DNA of 64,000 nucleotides, from contig OU015568.1 of assembly GCA_907165135.1 (NCBI GenBank), positions 16,937,208-17,001,207 of the forward strand, read 5' to 3'. The notes under the pieces were generated by a model. The model did no database searches, was not told the origin of the DNA, and saw nothing but the letters and a program-made list of their open reading frames with translations. The translations under genes and the position numbers were made by a program. This document shows positions 42,792 through 54,120 of the stretch, in pieces (the stretch's first letter is position 1; every line of letters starts with the position of its first letter). The DNA is from Oikopleura dioica (lineage: Eukaryota; Chordata; Appendicularia; Copelata; Oikopleuridae).

Positions 42792-43625
42792 TTAGCAGTT
42801 GTTTTGCAGTTTAAGGCTTGCTATTTCTCTCTTGAGAGATTGGTTCTCTGTCTTTTCTTCTTCCAAAAGCTCTCGGAGATTCCCATTTTCAGTAGTCACA
42901 ACTTCGCCTTCACTATATTATTCGTTAATTATGTTTCTTGTTACTTATCGTTACCTCATCAATTTTTGAATCTTACGTTCAAGGCTTTTTGTTTTGCTCG
43001 TTAGTTCTTTCTCGATCAATTTTTGTTTTTTAACTTCATTTTCCGCGTCTTGGATAGCTGCCTGAAGTTTCTTTGTTTCAGTATCCGCATTTTGGAGCTT
43101 AGCCTTCAATTCTTCCGTGTCATCGTTCTGCTTTTATAATTTTTTATTTAAATTAAAGTAAATTAATTACCTTGTTTGACTCTTCGACAGGGGTATTTTT
43201 TTTGGCATCAAAAAGTGCCTGCATCAGCGCATAATTGTCCCTTTCAAGATCTGCGTTTCTGTACAGCGTCTGCAAGATGAGTTGTTCCACGTTGTTAAAA
43301 GTGGTTATTCGATCGAGGATTGTTTTGATATTCTTTAAAAAAAAACTCAATGGACTTCTGGTGAATGATGAAACCTTTACTATCCCGATGCTTAGCAATG
43401 GGATCTTTACAACCGCATCATTTGTACAGCGTTTGCATTTCGTATTGCTTTCATTAAGGGTAGTTAATTGTAAATGCAGTATGTTGACACGTTACTTAAT
43501 AACCCCTCTCTTGATTGCAAACATCCTTTGCAGTGTACTTCTACACAGCATGTTGTAAGTTGCAAGTTATCAATGTCATCATTCTTGCATTGGATACAGT
43601 ATCCGCCGAATTTCCTATTATCCAT
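42792..43625 (-). CDS. RING finger/coiled-coil protein (Zip3/RNF212-like architecture)
   Basis: Starts MDNRKFGGYCIQCKNDDIDN at 43625 after a ATTTAAG acceptor. The RING ligands are CIQC, then LTTCCVEVHCKGC, and after a 48-nt intron NTKCKRCTND. Exons then give NIKTILDRITTFNNVEQLIL and a long coiled coil (EEVKKQKLIEKEL-type heptads), ending SLKLQNNC at 42792. An N-terminal RING directly followed by about 100 residues and coiled coil is the layout of the meiotic SUMO/ubiquitin ligases RNF212 and Zip3, whose TNCGHVYCDAC block resembles TTCCVEVHCKGC. This is by architecture only. It lies 35 nt after the upstream gene and 86 nt before the next: an operon-like run. Confidence 0.55.
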
Positions 43626-43660
43626 TCTTAAATCAGTTTGTTTACAATATGGGCAATGTT

Positions 43661-44280
43661 TTACGCTAGTAATTCATTGAGAAAGACCCAGATGGACCGC
43701 AGAATTGATATTTTCTTCGCGATCTCATCCGCAAGATCGTCATCTTTGCTTTTCCAGAATCGACGTTCTTCCTCCATACGATCAACAACCTCTTCCTGGC
43801 CGGAATCTTTTCAAGTTACAAAATATCTTTTAATTTTTTCTTATCAATCTATTTGAAGCTTTCCTGGATAAGCCATAAGTAGGTCAATAATTTTTTCTTT
43901 CCAATCCTCCAATTTCTGTGGTAAGTATTGTAATCAAATAAATTAACATTGTACTTATTCCTTATTCACCCTAATTGTTGGAGAGGTTTCGCAATCAATG
44001 CATGTGCGAATAAATCGCCTTCGCTTTTAAGATTCGGATTTTTTTCGCAACACGAAGTTTTTTTATCAAAATCTTTCCTTGGTTCAGAAATTTGACCCAG
44101 TCTAGAATTGGTTTTGTGCTGTCTGGCATCAAGCAACGAGTCATTGATGAAACTTCACTGGTCACAGTTGTCTATTTTATCACTTTAATTTTTAGTTTCC
44201 TGCACCTTCCTGAATCTCGCGTGCAATCTGATTTTTTGGTTCATTTTACTTGCCAATTTTTCTTCGAATGTTCTATCCAT
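43661..44280 (-). CDS. Unrecognised small multi-exon protein
   Basis: Start MDRTFEEKLASKMNQKIRLH at 44280. Exons follow TTVTSEVSSMTRCLMPDSTK, GDLFAHALIAKPLQQLG, LEDWKEKIIDLLMAYPGK and SGQEEVVDRMEEERRFWKSK, ending ILRSIWVFLNELLA at 43661. Introns are 34-60 nt. Predicted helical and acidic. The stop is 35 nt upstream of the RING gene start, so both probably share a primary transcript. No family recognised. Confidence 0.45.
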
Positions 44281-44766
44281 CTTTCTATTAAATTTCCGTG
44301 TGAACAATGAGTACGAGTTAAGGTGAGTTTGAAATGCCGCGGTAATATGTGGGAGCAGATAAGGTCATTGCCGCGTTAAAATGTGGAAGCAGGGGTAAGT
44401 GACAATATAAAATGCCGCGGAACATGAGAGAAGCTGTAATAAGTATCAATGAAAAAAACATGGTTCTGATATGAGGGTTTTCTTCGGCCGGGAGGCCTAT
44501 GCTTTATCGCGTATTTCTTATCACATTTTTGGGAATCTTCTGCGCAAGGTAACGTGCATATTCGAGTATATTTCTGTGGTTTGTATTTTTCTATATTTTT
44601 TAATTCATGTTGGATATTGTTATTCGGCATACCTCGTCGTGGGGATAAAGTGGTGGGTGTTTATATGTTGTTACGTGTCTCAATGCCCGCATGCCCCTGT
44701 TGTTTGCAAGTGTTATTCGTCCTATGTAGATTTCGCAGAATCCTTTTAACATTTGTGGATATGCAA
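44281..44766. other. Gap with three GCCGCGG motifs and a GGCC-rich dispersed motif
   Basis: ATGCCGCGG or TGCCGCG occurs at about 44336, 44372 and 44413, within 90 bp, and the dispersed motif at about 44476-44500. A short minus-strand frame from MPNNNIQHELKNIEKYKPQK (44630) could be a small gene, its putative intron beginning inside the dispersed motif. Not enough to call it. Confidence 0.4.
44476..44503 (-). repeat. Dispersed GGCCTnCCGGCC motif, copy 2
   Basis: Minus strand ATAGGCCTCCCGGCCGAAGA then AAACCC and a T-tract further on. Confidence 0.6.
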
Positions 44767-46842
44767 CTAGATTTTATTGTTAATGTTCGAATTTGGGCAT
44801 TTACCATCGTTGTCGGAGCTCACTGCTGGGAGTCTTGTTATTGGTTTTTGGCATGTGTCCATGTCTATTTCGACTCCAATATATGAAGCTGCGGGTACTG
44901 CGATCTGGATTTTTGTGTAATTATTATTGATTTGTGTTTTTACCTGGTAGAATTGGAAGTTAAAAAAACCAACTCGAAGCAAATTCTGAAGGCCGTAGAG
45001 TTCAATTGTGTTCAGGCAGTCATATGTCTGGAACATAGCGTACTCCAATGCATTGCCCAATAACTTCTCGTATCGAAAGCAACACAAAAAGAGGATTCTC
45101 GCGATGAGAGACTGGCATTGTTTCGGCCCGAGTTCCTTACTTTTCTTCGTTCTTATCCACTCTATAAAATAATTACTTTGTTTGTTTTTTTATTGTTTCT
45201 TACTTCCTTTATTCGAGTAACGTTTATTATTTACTTTAACAGTTTCCGTTAACTCGAAGTAGTCTTCTAGATTCATGCTGGTGACGACATGCCAAAAAAA
45301 AGAATTGGTTGTCTTCGTTGTCTCCCGCTCCGGATCTAACGCTCCCACGCTCATGTAGACTGTCTGATTGTTATTCGCGATTTGGTTCTATTTTTATTTA
45401 TTAATTTGTTTCAGTGGTGTTTTTACCTTTGTTACTGACATCACATAAAAAAGGCTACACAAACCTGGTTTGTGTAGCTTGTGACTATCGATTCCGCGCT
45501 CTGAATGAACTCCTGCAAGTGTATGAAGATCGGTATCGCTTAGTTCAAACCACCAGTTGTACACTGACAGTATTGGCATCTTATGGTAGAGGAAGAGCAT
45601 TGCGAATTTTTCCGCCGTGTATGAAAACGCTGATGCTCGTTCTTGTTTATTTGCCCAGTAGGACGTTGCGTCTGGTGGCAGTTCTTCCCATCCGTATTTG
45701 TCAAGGTGTTGTGTCAGTCCCTCTTTCGTTGCAATCCATAACTCCGATAGTGATGCATTTGCTGGTATATTTACTTCCACGTACTCGCGTTTTAAATTAT
45801 CTTGTCCCGGCTCTGGTTTTCTGTGTATCTATTAACGGTTATTTTACTTCTTTTTATTTTTTTTTAACTTTTATAAATGTGCCAACGTTGATCTTTCCAC
45901 CATTTCTGAATTTTCCTTCCGACGCAGTCTTTCCGATTCCCATATCTTTGCAGATCTTTATGTTTGCTTTCGTATTTTCTAGCGTCATCGTGTCTGGATC
46001 TCGAAAATCTCTGTCGTGGCCAGTGTACTCGATGTTGAGTGAGTTCAACAGATTATCATGTTCTTCTGTGAAGCGTGAAGTCTCGTAGATTTCGTTAACT
46101 TCTTTTTTGAACTTATTGTAATCGAACCGATGGAATGAGATGGGAAATCTTAATGTGTTTATTCTTTCTTTGCTTTGTTTCTTTATTGCCGCGACAAATA
46201 ATTAGGTTTAACTCGATGCGAATTTATTATAAGCACAAGGAATAGTGGATTAATGGACTAATCTCACTTTACTGTTATGCCGCGACAATATTATACTGTA
46301 CAGTGTCGTGTCTTGCCCTTAAGCAAATCTTGTATACGTCCGCCTATTGGTTTTGCATGGAGTAGCGCATTTCTCTTTTTTAAATTAGAGAGAACAACTT
46401 TTTAAATTGTTGTTATTGCTACTCCAGTCAGGATTTATCGGTAAACGTGTCTAAATTTTGATTTAGAATTCGTATGAGTGCTGCCTCGGGTGAAAATTTA
46501 ACAGTTACTTCCGGAGGTTGAATAAAAATTCATGGGCGCAATTATATTTTTCTTTAGCTAAGGCTGATGCGCATCCTGTCGGTGACGCTGATCCCTATAA
46601 AAGAGCAGTGATGACTGGTTGCCCGCCCAAGAAATTTGTGGATTCTATTATGCGTGTCAAATTTATTTCTGAAGAGTGCGAAAAGTCAAAAGTCAATCGG
46701 GATTATATAAAACGCATAATTGCTATTGTTTCGAATCTTGTCTCATGCAATGAGTATCTTGCTGAGGAATTTGATCCGGTATGACTTACATTGACATCAA
46801 CTTGCCGTAGATAATTTCATCGTTGTCGTTATCGCTTGCCAT
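44767..46842 (-). CDS. Unrecognised orphan protein, exon 1 antisense within a neighbour's intron
   Basis: Exon 1 starts MASDNDNDEIIYGKLMS at 46842 after a ATTTAG acceptor and ends at GTAAGT. Splicing to an acceptor near 46150 restores frame into FPISFHRFDYNKFKKEVNEI. Later exons give GHDRDFRDPDTMTLENTKAN, LSELWIATKEGLTQHLDKYG, MPILSVYNWWFELSDTDLHT, NSFFWHVVTSMNLEDYFELT, ARILFLCCFRYEKLLGNALE and IAVPAASYIGVEIDMDTCQK, ending NSNINNKI at 44767. About 380 residues. Exon phases agree at five junctions. No known family. Intron 1 spans the first exons of the plus-strand gene at 46474. Confidence 0.5.
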
Positions 46843-47601
46843 TCTAAATACAATTGTTTATAGGAACGTCGAATAAACTACTCTTTCGTCAGTGAAATTA
46901 TCTTGGCGAAGGCGACCGAAGAGTTGGTGTATGAAATGGCAAATTTTTCCGGTGAATCTCCCGCTACAAAATGGCGATTCGAAGTCAAACTTGAACGCGG
47001 AATGGTCTCGAAGGTATTTCTCTTTTATTTTAATACTATTAAAGAATTTTAATCCAATCATTATCAAACTTTGGATGACCTCTGACTCTTTCGATGGAAG
47101 TGCCAAAGTTTTTTACGAAAAAAAACTCTCAGCCTTGTCTGTTGATTCGTTAGTGCAGAGGGCTACACGCGATCTCGACAACTTATTTCGTGAATTTGGA
47201 GTTGAGCCCGTATCTCGAGATGCGGTTCCACAAGTATTAATGGACAACAACGAGTGTCGCCCCCTTCTGGAGAATTTACTGTCTTCAAATGAGAAAATTT
47301 GCAATTTGGTAAATTTTTTTTTTATCAATAATCCTAATTTTAGTAGTTTAAATCATCACGGTCTCATTTGCACGAAGTGGCTAACTCAACTACTTCAACT
47401 ATTGCGTCTGTTCTTGAAAAACATAAGATCTCCTATCAATTGATGTCATTGGTTGATCAGCCTCATGCTAAACAGTCAAGCGTTGTTGTGTTATCTGCTG
47501 ATGGGACTGTTCGCTGTTACAAATTGTCTCAAAATGGCCAGGCTCATCAAACAAAGCTATGGTCCAAAGCCTTTGGAGACATATTTTCTACTATGAATTA
47601 A
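46474..47601 (+). CDS. Unrecognised orphan protein
   Basis: Starts MSAASGENLTVTSGG, a few bases after a GATTTAG acceptor. After a 44-nt intron it reads AKADAHPVGDADPYKRAVMT and MRVKFISEECEKSKVNRDYI. Further exons give INYSFVSEIILAKATEELVY, then MTSDSFDGSAKVFYEKKLSA and LVQRATRDLDNLFREFGVEP, ending QTKLWSKAFGDIFSTMN at 47601. Mostly helical, roughly 340 residues. One of only two plus-strand genes in the right half; it overlaps antisense with the previous gene. No family recognised. Confidence 0.5.
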
Positions 47602-48172
47602 AATGAATATTGGCACCATTTTTAAGCTTCCGTTGTGGGCTGCTAGAGCGTCCATAAAATTGGAGAAGAAACGACCAAAAAGGCGACATGATCAGACAGG
47701 GGTGGATGTTGTGATTCAATAATTTTCAAAAACTTGTAATGGATGTTGACAAATCAATATCCATCTCTGTATCCGGGGTTCGCAACTAGCCACGAAATGC
47801 CGCGACTAGGTTAGTTCAGTTAATAAGCCATGGTTAGTTGGTTAATGGGTTTTTGGCTTGTTTTCGCTAGTAGCCGACGGTTAGTACAATGGCCTATATA
47901 ACGCTGGCTAGGCTAGACTTGACTAGTCATCGGCTATCGGTAGGCGGCTTGTTGCCGACCCCAGCTCTGTGTAAAGACTCGTGATGAAATCCGTGACGAT
48001 AAAGACGATCCCAATTCTGCAAAAAAAGTAAAAACTGACCGCTGAATGACATTGAAATAAATCAACACTTTTAAATAAAACAACACTTTTGTCGCCGCGT
48101 GTGAATTATATTAAAGTGAACAGTTAATAAAGTTTCGCATAGGGAGTAATAAATTGCAGTTAATGTTCAGGT
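47602..48172. other. Intergenic gap, no gene seen
   Basis: About 570 bp between converging genes. A GC-richer patch (47790-47970) contains ATGCCGCGACTAGG and a weak mirror of CTAGTAGCCGACGGTTAG with CATCGGCTATCGGTAG, and GCCTATATAACG. No coding exon found. Confidence 0.35.
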
Positions 48173-49319
48173 CTATTCATCTAGTAGAAGGTATTTTTTG
48201 CTGCATTTCGTTGGAAAGTCGACGGATAGGGATACCGTGTACTCTTTGTTGTTTTGTTTGAGCCGAAACGTTCTGAAAAGTGGGACTTCCGCGACTTTAT
48301 GCTTCGTTACTGCTTGTTCAACCGGATTGCGGAACATTCCGAATACTCTAACCGCAAACGTTCGAAGGATGCATTCCGCGTCATGAGCATTCCATCCTTT
48401 ATACCCGAGGTATGTAGTGAATTTGTTCGGAGTATTGTGGAGGAAAGTACAGTTTTCGATCTTCATAATCTCTGAAATGAAATTGTTTTAAGTTCAAAAT
48501 CAAAAAGGTAAAAATGTCACCTTTTTCGTATTTATGCATTTCTGCCGTTTCGAATTTGCTTCTTGCCTCTTCTAAAAATTGGTCTCCGCGGTTGGGGTTG
48601 CGATCGCTTGTCGCGTATTCTTCGACGAGTTTGAATAATTCGTCTTTCACGTCTTTGTTTGCTCTGCAGTCCGACCGCGTACAGAAAGGTATTTTACATC
48701 CTAAAATTACATTTATACATAGCTAAATTATGAGTTAAGTGAGCGTTAATGCTTGGTTTTTTGTTACCTTTTGTTGATCTTTTAATGAGGGTCACGGGAA
48801 ATATTTCTCCGAGATACTCTTCAAAGGTCGAATTTTCGTGGTGGAGATCGAGCACGAGCGCTTTAAGATGTCTTATCATGGTTATGATTTTTGATAATTC
48901 TGTTCATATTTTGATTAAAAGATAACCGATCCTGTAAAATTCTTTCTTTCCGAGTGTCTCTTCGTGAAAGCATTTGATGTTGTTATTCAGAAGTTTCTTT
49001 CTATAAAAGATATTTAAACTTTAGTTCTACTGTTAAAGTGATGAATCCTTCGATGTAATTACCTAAGATCGTGTGCTCGCGACATTATTTCGTTTTCCGG
49101 CTGATACAACCCGATAGTTGGGTTACCGTCTCTCATCCAATCCATGAATCTATTGTAAACCGCACGTGCTCCTTCTTCAGTTATGTTGTTGAGAAGAAAG
49201 GGATCTTCGCTCGGCGCAAGTTCTGCTGGAAGTGGCAGTTGTACGTCTTCAACTAAAGGAAGGTTTGCGTAGTCGTAGCCGCCTCTGTTGTACAACGGGT
49301 CCATTGCCGCGATAATCAT
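48173..49319 (-). CDS. Unrecognised orphan protein
   Basis: Start MIIAAMDPLYNRGGYDYANL at 49319 (MDPLYN at 49304 is an alternative). Exons: ITEEGARAVYNRFMDWMRDG; KKLLNNNIKCFHEETLGKKE; LVLDLHHENSTFEEYLGEIF; KIPFCTRSDCRANKDVKDEL; and a large last exon EIMKIENCTFLHNTPNKFTT with LGYKGWNAHDAECILRTFAV, ending KCSKKYLLLDE at 48173. Introns are 45-65 nt. About 350 residues, mixed alpha/beta. Only 22 nt separate its ATG from the stop of the upstream gene. No family recognised. Confidence 0.5.
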
Positions 49320-49341
49320 TGTGTAATGATAAAACAACTTA

Positions 49342-52300
49342 TTAAGGTTCGCTTATAACCATGTTATGATTGGTTAATTTGTTAAATTTATCTGTATTGA
49401 TTAGTTTGATGAACCTTTCCGTTATTTCATCCATGGAGATCGACGAAATATCAACGCTCACATCGCCTGAAGCCGGTATGTAATAAGCTCGGATATTGAA
49501 TTTTTCCAAGAGCGCGATGCATACTCCGACTTCGTCTGCGTAGTCTTTGAATTCTTGTGAGTTCTTGTCCGCATACTTTACGAGAGGTGACCACCACACT
49601 CGTGTGAATTTGCCCACAGTTGGGAAAATAGGGTGAAGTGATGCCTGCATTGTTTCCGCCAAATGATGTTTTCTAAATGAGCATGAATGTTTCCAAAAAG
49701 TTGTTCTGTTGTCCAGCATTCCGATTCCAAGTTTTTCTAATCTGTTGTGATCTGATTTGTGTTTAAATAAATAATGATTATTACCCGCAAAATAAATCTC
49801 TTGTTAATTAGCCGCGGCAAACTTAACATATTATTTAAACATTTCCTTGTCTTCGCCAGCATCGCGTTGAGGCATGTTCGAAAGCATATCGATGATTTCC
49901 GTGAAGTGCATTTCTGTACAATCGTTCGGCCATCGCTTTGAATGCTCCGATTCTATTTATTTTAAATAACTTGTTTTTATTTTTTGCATACCTTCCAATT
50001 ATGCCGAAACTGATTGCATTATTTGCGAAGTGGCATTTTCCCGATGTTTGACATTTGGCAGACATACAATGAGTGTTTTGGTAAGAAGCTCGTCCTAACA
50101 TTGCGTTCGACTCGCAGTATAAAACCGGGACGAATCTATTCCATAAGAATTGAGCAATTTCCGCGTCGTATCTTGTGTGTTTGTTTAGGTAATAGACAAA
50201 CATCACAATCTAAAATTTGTAAGCTAAAAAGTAGTTGATTGTAAAGCTTACATTTTTCGCATTTTGATAATCCTTTTTAGGATCTTCGTCTTCGCTTTCG
50301 ATATTGGAGATTATAACTGCGAAGTCCAGCTGCTCTCTCTCCCATGCCGAGTCGATTTCGTGGTGAAGTGCATTTTTTTCCCATAGTGCTGGAGCAACTC
50401 CTTTCACCGTCATTGGTTGTTTAAGCGCGTCAGCTTCTCTTGGATTTGCTCGAAGATATGTTTCAAGGGCTTGGGCGAAATGTTCAAACGTGACATCTTC
50501 TTGTTTCAGTAGATTCTTAATTCCGTCCGAGATTTCTCTTATTGAAGAGTAGAACACGCGGATGGCCGATTCGATATCTTGCGTAAGTGGTCCGCGAACA
50601 CCGTTGATCGTATGCTTGTCTGCCGCTTCAACTAGCTGTCCAATGTCGTAAAATATTCCGTGGAGGTATTTCGTAGCTACTGTTGTAGCTGTAGGTACCA
50701 TATGATCCTTCTCGTAGAGACTAAAAAAAAAATTGATAATACACTTTTCTTCGGCCGGAGGCCTATAGCTTACCGTTGACAGGCTTTTATAACAGTTCCA
50801 AGTCGCCCGTTTTTGAAAGGAACGTTCAAACTTGTAATTGGGTTGTCCGAAATATTCATGATCGATGCTGGTCCTGGTTCAATAACGCGTTGAAACCCTT
50901 ATTATGTTATTGTTGTAATTTTTCTTATGTTTACCTCTGTATTTATCGGTCGTCGGTCGGTCTCTTGTTCTTTCAGGCAATCTTCTTCCTGAGTTTATCG
51001 TGGTTCCATAGCGAATCGCATCGTTTTCTGAGCTATTCATGCTCGATCCACTTGAGTCGCTTGGTCCGCTTGAATCGCTTGATGCTATCATTGCAGCATT
51101 TAAGTCTACTCCGTCTTCTTGTAGATTAACACCCTCGGCTATACCGTCAAACGGGGGATTTTCTTGCTCGTCGTTGGGTGGTTGCTGCTCATTTTGGTTT
51201 TCGCTTGGTGGCAGGTTTTCGTTGTCTGCTGCTGGTTGGTCGATGTTCGCTGGTGGTTGTTCAATGTCAGCTGGTGGTTGTTCAACGTTAGCTGGTGGTT
51301 GTTCAACGTCAGCTGGTGGTTGGTCAATGTTCGCTGGTGGTTGTTCGTCGTTCGCTGGTGGTTGTTCGTCGTTCGGTGCCGATTGTCCTTCTTGGTTCTG
51401 GTGGTGATCCGATAAATTGTTTCCTATGTCGTTGGTGTTCGCATTTTCGTTGGCTTGTTCGGTATTTCTAGTTGTTCCGGTGGCGTTGTTTTGATTTTCG
51501 ACTTGGGTATTGCCACTGTTTTGGCCGTTTCCGTCGTCTTGAGTATTCGCCTGAAGGGGGTACGTGACCGATTCGTCGATAATAAGTGCGTCGTCGTCGC
51601 TATCCACTTGAGGTACTTGACTTTCACCGTCACTATCGTATTCCGCGTTATTGGCGAAGCCGATGTACGCTTCGATCGGCAAATCGTCAAGGTCTTCTTG
51701 TTGCCTTGTTTGATTAAAATCGTTTCGCGTCTCTGTGCTGGATCTTTTCGGCATTTTTGATGGATTAGCCGATTGTGATGCCGTTGATGCCACTATAAAT
51801 GCTTTTTATTTTTTTTATAAATTTATACTTTGATTACCTCTTTCCCTTTTTTTTGACCTTATTGTCAAATCAAGAGGTTGAAGTGACGGTACTCTGGAAT
51901 TCGTTGGCATCTGGAAATCAAACTGAGCCATTTGGTGCAAATGAACTGCAGGGTGACTTGTAGTCAGGCTCGTTGTTGGCTGTTGAGTTTGGGTGGTATT
52001 ATCTTCCGTTAGATCAACAACTGGTATAGCCGCACGTTTGTTTCGTCTTATGTCGGCTGGGCTTGGTTTGTCTTCGGCCGGAGTTACCGTGGAGGAGACT
52101 GCGCTTATTGTCGCTGCTGCTCCAATGTCGACAATTTGTTTCGTTTTACCGGAGTACGTTTTCCGCATAGTTGTAAGGAATGCTCCCAAACTTTTGCTGT
52201 AATCAGGGCCGTGTCTTTTCTTGACTTTCTCAATCAGATTTCTGAATGTCGAATAGCTTCTCGTGTTGAATTTTCTTCCATGGACGATAATTCCCGCTTT

Positions 52301-53705
52301 TCCGAGAGCATCCGCGACAGAATCTTTTGTGGATTAATAACAAGTGACAACCATTTATATGTATCATAATATTTAATAATCATTCCTGATGCCGTGTTAA
52401 GGTGCGTAATTAAGCACTCCCGCATTGGTGAATTTTGTCGACCATAAAAGGCGCCGAACGCAGTACCAAGGCAGGCTATATCTAGATCGCTTGGCTTCGT
52501 TTTCAATTGCGCGTGTACCAATCGCAACCCGTTGATGAGTTTCTTTGTTGCGCCGATTTTTTTGCTTTGGATCGCCGCATCAGCTCCGCGAATCGTGTCT
52601 CGAAGTCTTAAATTTTGTCATTTTATTTTTATTGGTATTTAATTGCTAATTTTTCAACACTTACATTTTTTCAAGATTTGTTGATCGCAGAATTTCATTG
52701 ATTTTAGCCGTCTCATTCGGCTTAATGCAGCACATTGCGAGCATGAAGTCGAGAAATGCATTAATCGCCAAGTACTGGTTGTCCCGGATCACTTTGACTT
52801 TTTCCGCGGACAGTTTGCTCGGTGTCATTGCAAGCAAATTCCGCGTGTACATCGACGTCGAATAAGTCACGGCCTCCGTTGTGTAAGAGTTAAGCAGAGC
52901 GATGAGTACTCGACTTCCTTCATTTACTTTTTGATGTTACCAAATATTTTTTACACACCCGAGTGATTAGTGCCTCGTTTTCCTTTTGGGATAAGTGGTT
53001 TGATTTTGATTATTCTAGATTCAATTCTAACAATTCCTTGGATGCTTTTCATCTCCTCGCTGTCAGTGTTGATGATTGCCGCCTCTTTTGTAACCGTTAC
53101 AAAAAACTGAATAAAACTTTTATTTGATTTATATATTAATGTTGTCCTGACCTTTTTAATAATGAGAATGAACTCATATGTTCCCGCGTATTGGACATGT
53201 GGTTTAGCTGTTTTACGAGCTGCTGAGTAGACCGGCAATTGATCAAGTTCATCAAGGCGCCGTTGGTTTTCAGCTTCATTTACAGAAAAAACCGTTCTGA
53301 GAATCTCTTCACTTTCCTTCGACCGCGTTACTCGTTGATCAGCTGCCGAGAATCGTTGAAATCCTGTTGCCGAAACTAATGGCAGGCTTCTTTATATTAA
53401 ACAAATCGTTCTTGTATCACTATTATTTTAAAACATAATTTTGTTTATTTGAAATTGTTTAATTTTCCTTCTTTTTTCATTAGCCTTGTTGATTCCATTG
53501 TTTGATGGTTCAGGGTTGCTTTGTGCCGCGTCCTAATTGTAATTTTGTGCTCTAATTTAATAAATTTTGTTTTACCTTTCCGTGTCCGGCCAGAATTTCT
53601 GCGTAGGTTCTTGCCATGGTAAAGAATTCGCAAACGTGTGTCTGCGTCGTGTCCAGAAGTTGAACTGATTTCACTTTCATTAAATTCCCAATATCGAAAA
53701 CACAT
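49342..53705 (-). CDS. Large orphan protein with acidic EQPPA-repeat middle
   Basis: Model of one long gene. Starts MCFRYWEFNESEISSTSGH at 53705 after a TTCTAG acceptor. Globular exons follow: AENQRRLDELDQLPVYSAAR, NTDSEEMKSIQGIVRIESRI, AINAFLDFMLAMCCIKPNET and LDIACLGTAFGAFYGRQNSP. Next is RSYSTFRNLIEKVKKRHGPD and a Ser/Thr/Pro linker. The exon 51793-50935 is disordered and acidic with about eight decapeptide repeats of EQPPAN/DQPPAD type. A phase-matched splice leads to GLGTVIKACQR-like text, KYLHGIFYDIGQLVEAADKH, FLWNRFVPVLYCESNAMLGR and a Cys-rich segment, then WWSPLVKYADKNSQEF and end HNMVISEP at 49342. It could be two or three genes. The last junction would need a GA donor. No family recognised. 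Confidence 0.4.
50745..50772 (-). repeat. Dispersed GGCCTnCCGGCC motif, copy 3, at an intron start
   Basis: Minus strand GTAAGCTATAGGCCTCCGGC followed by CGAAGAAAA; the intron ends in a long T-tract and AG. It separates CQR and LYEKDH codons of the large orphan gene in phase. Confidence 0.65.
51139..51390 (-). repeat. Imperfect 30-bp coding tandem repeat (EQPPAN units)
   Basis: Minus-strand decapeptide-like units NDEQPPA, NIDQPPA, DVEQPPA, NVEQPPA, DIEQPPA, NIDQPAA in tandem. On the plus strand GCTGGTGGTTGTTCAA-like units recur every 27-30 bp. Variation between copies suggests in-frame expansion under coding constraint. Confidence 0.75.
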
Positions 53706-54120
53706 TCTAGAAACTTTTCTATTACTGTCGAGTTCTCACAATTTGGCTTCTTTGTTAATTTTTCTGCTTTTTTTTCTTGTTACCTTACACTATGTTAATT
53801 TCTTCTTATGTAATATACGAACTAGAGCTGTAGTTTCAATTTTGTGTCGCTATTTTTAATATTATTTTTTTCAATTGCTATTTACACCCCTTTTACATGT
53901 AAAAATGCCTTTTTTTCTCGTTTAAACTTTATTTTTTAATTTTTTTTTTATTATTTCCAATAAATCGCCTAGTTCTCAAATAATTGGCAATTGAATTTTT
54001 TTTATTTATCTAATTAATTTAGTTTAATATGAAATTTATTGAATTTTTTTTAAAAATTTTTTTACGATTAGCTTAAATCAGTTTTCTAGAATTCATTTGA
54101 ATATATTGTTTTTCTTTTTA
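53706..54120. other. Very AT-rich gap
   Basis: About 415 bp of A/T runs between the RecQ-like gene and the large orphan gene. No gene seen. The promoter or polycistron junction for the orphan gene would be here. Confidence 0.4.

Noticed and set aside
45414-46088. 224-codon plus-strand reading frame
   Set aside because: Antisense to exons of the minus-strand orphan gene; hydrophobic composition reflects the reverse complement of acidic codons.
51039-51407. Plus-strand Ser/Cys/Gly-rich frame over the repeat zone
   Set aside because: Mirror of the EQPPA coding repeat on the minus strand; the minus frame joins neighbouring exons in phase.
49342-53705. Viral nucleoprotein origin for the large orphan gene
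   Set aside because: General helical character only; no specific motif was recognised and no polymerase or matrix gene accompanies it.
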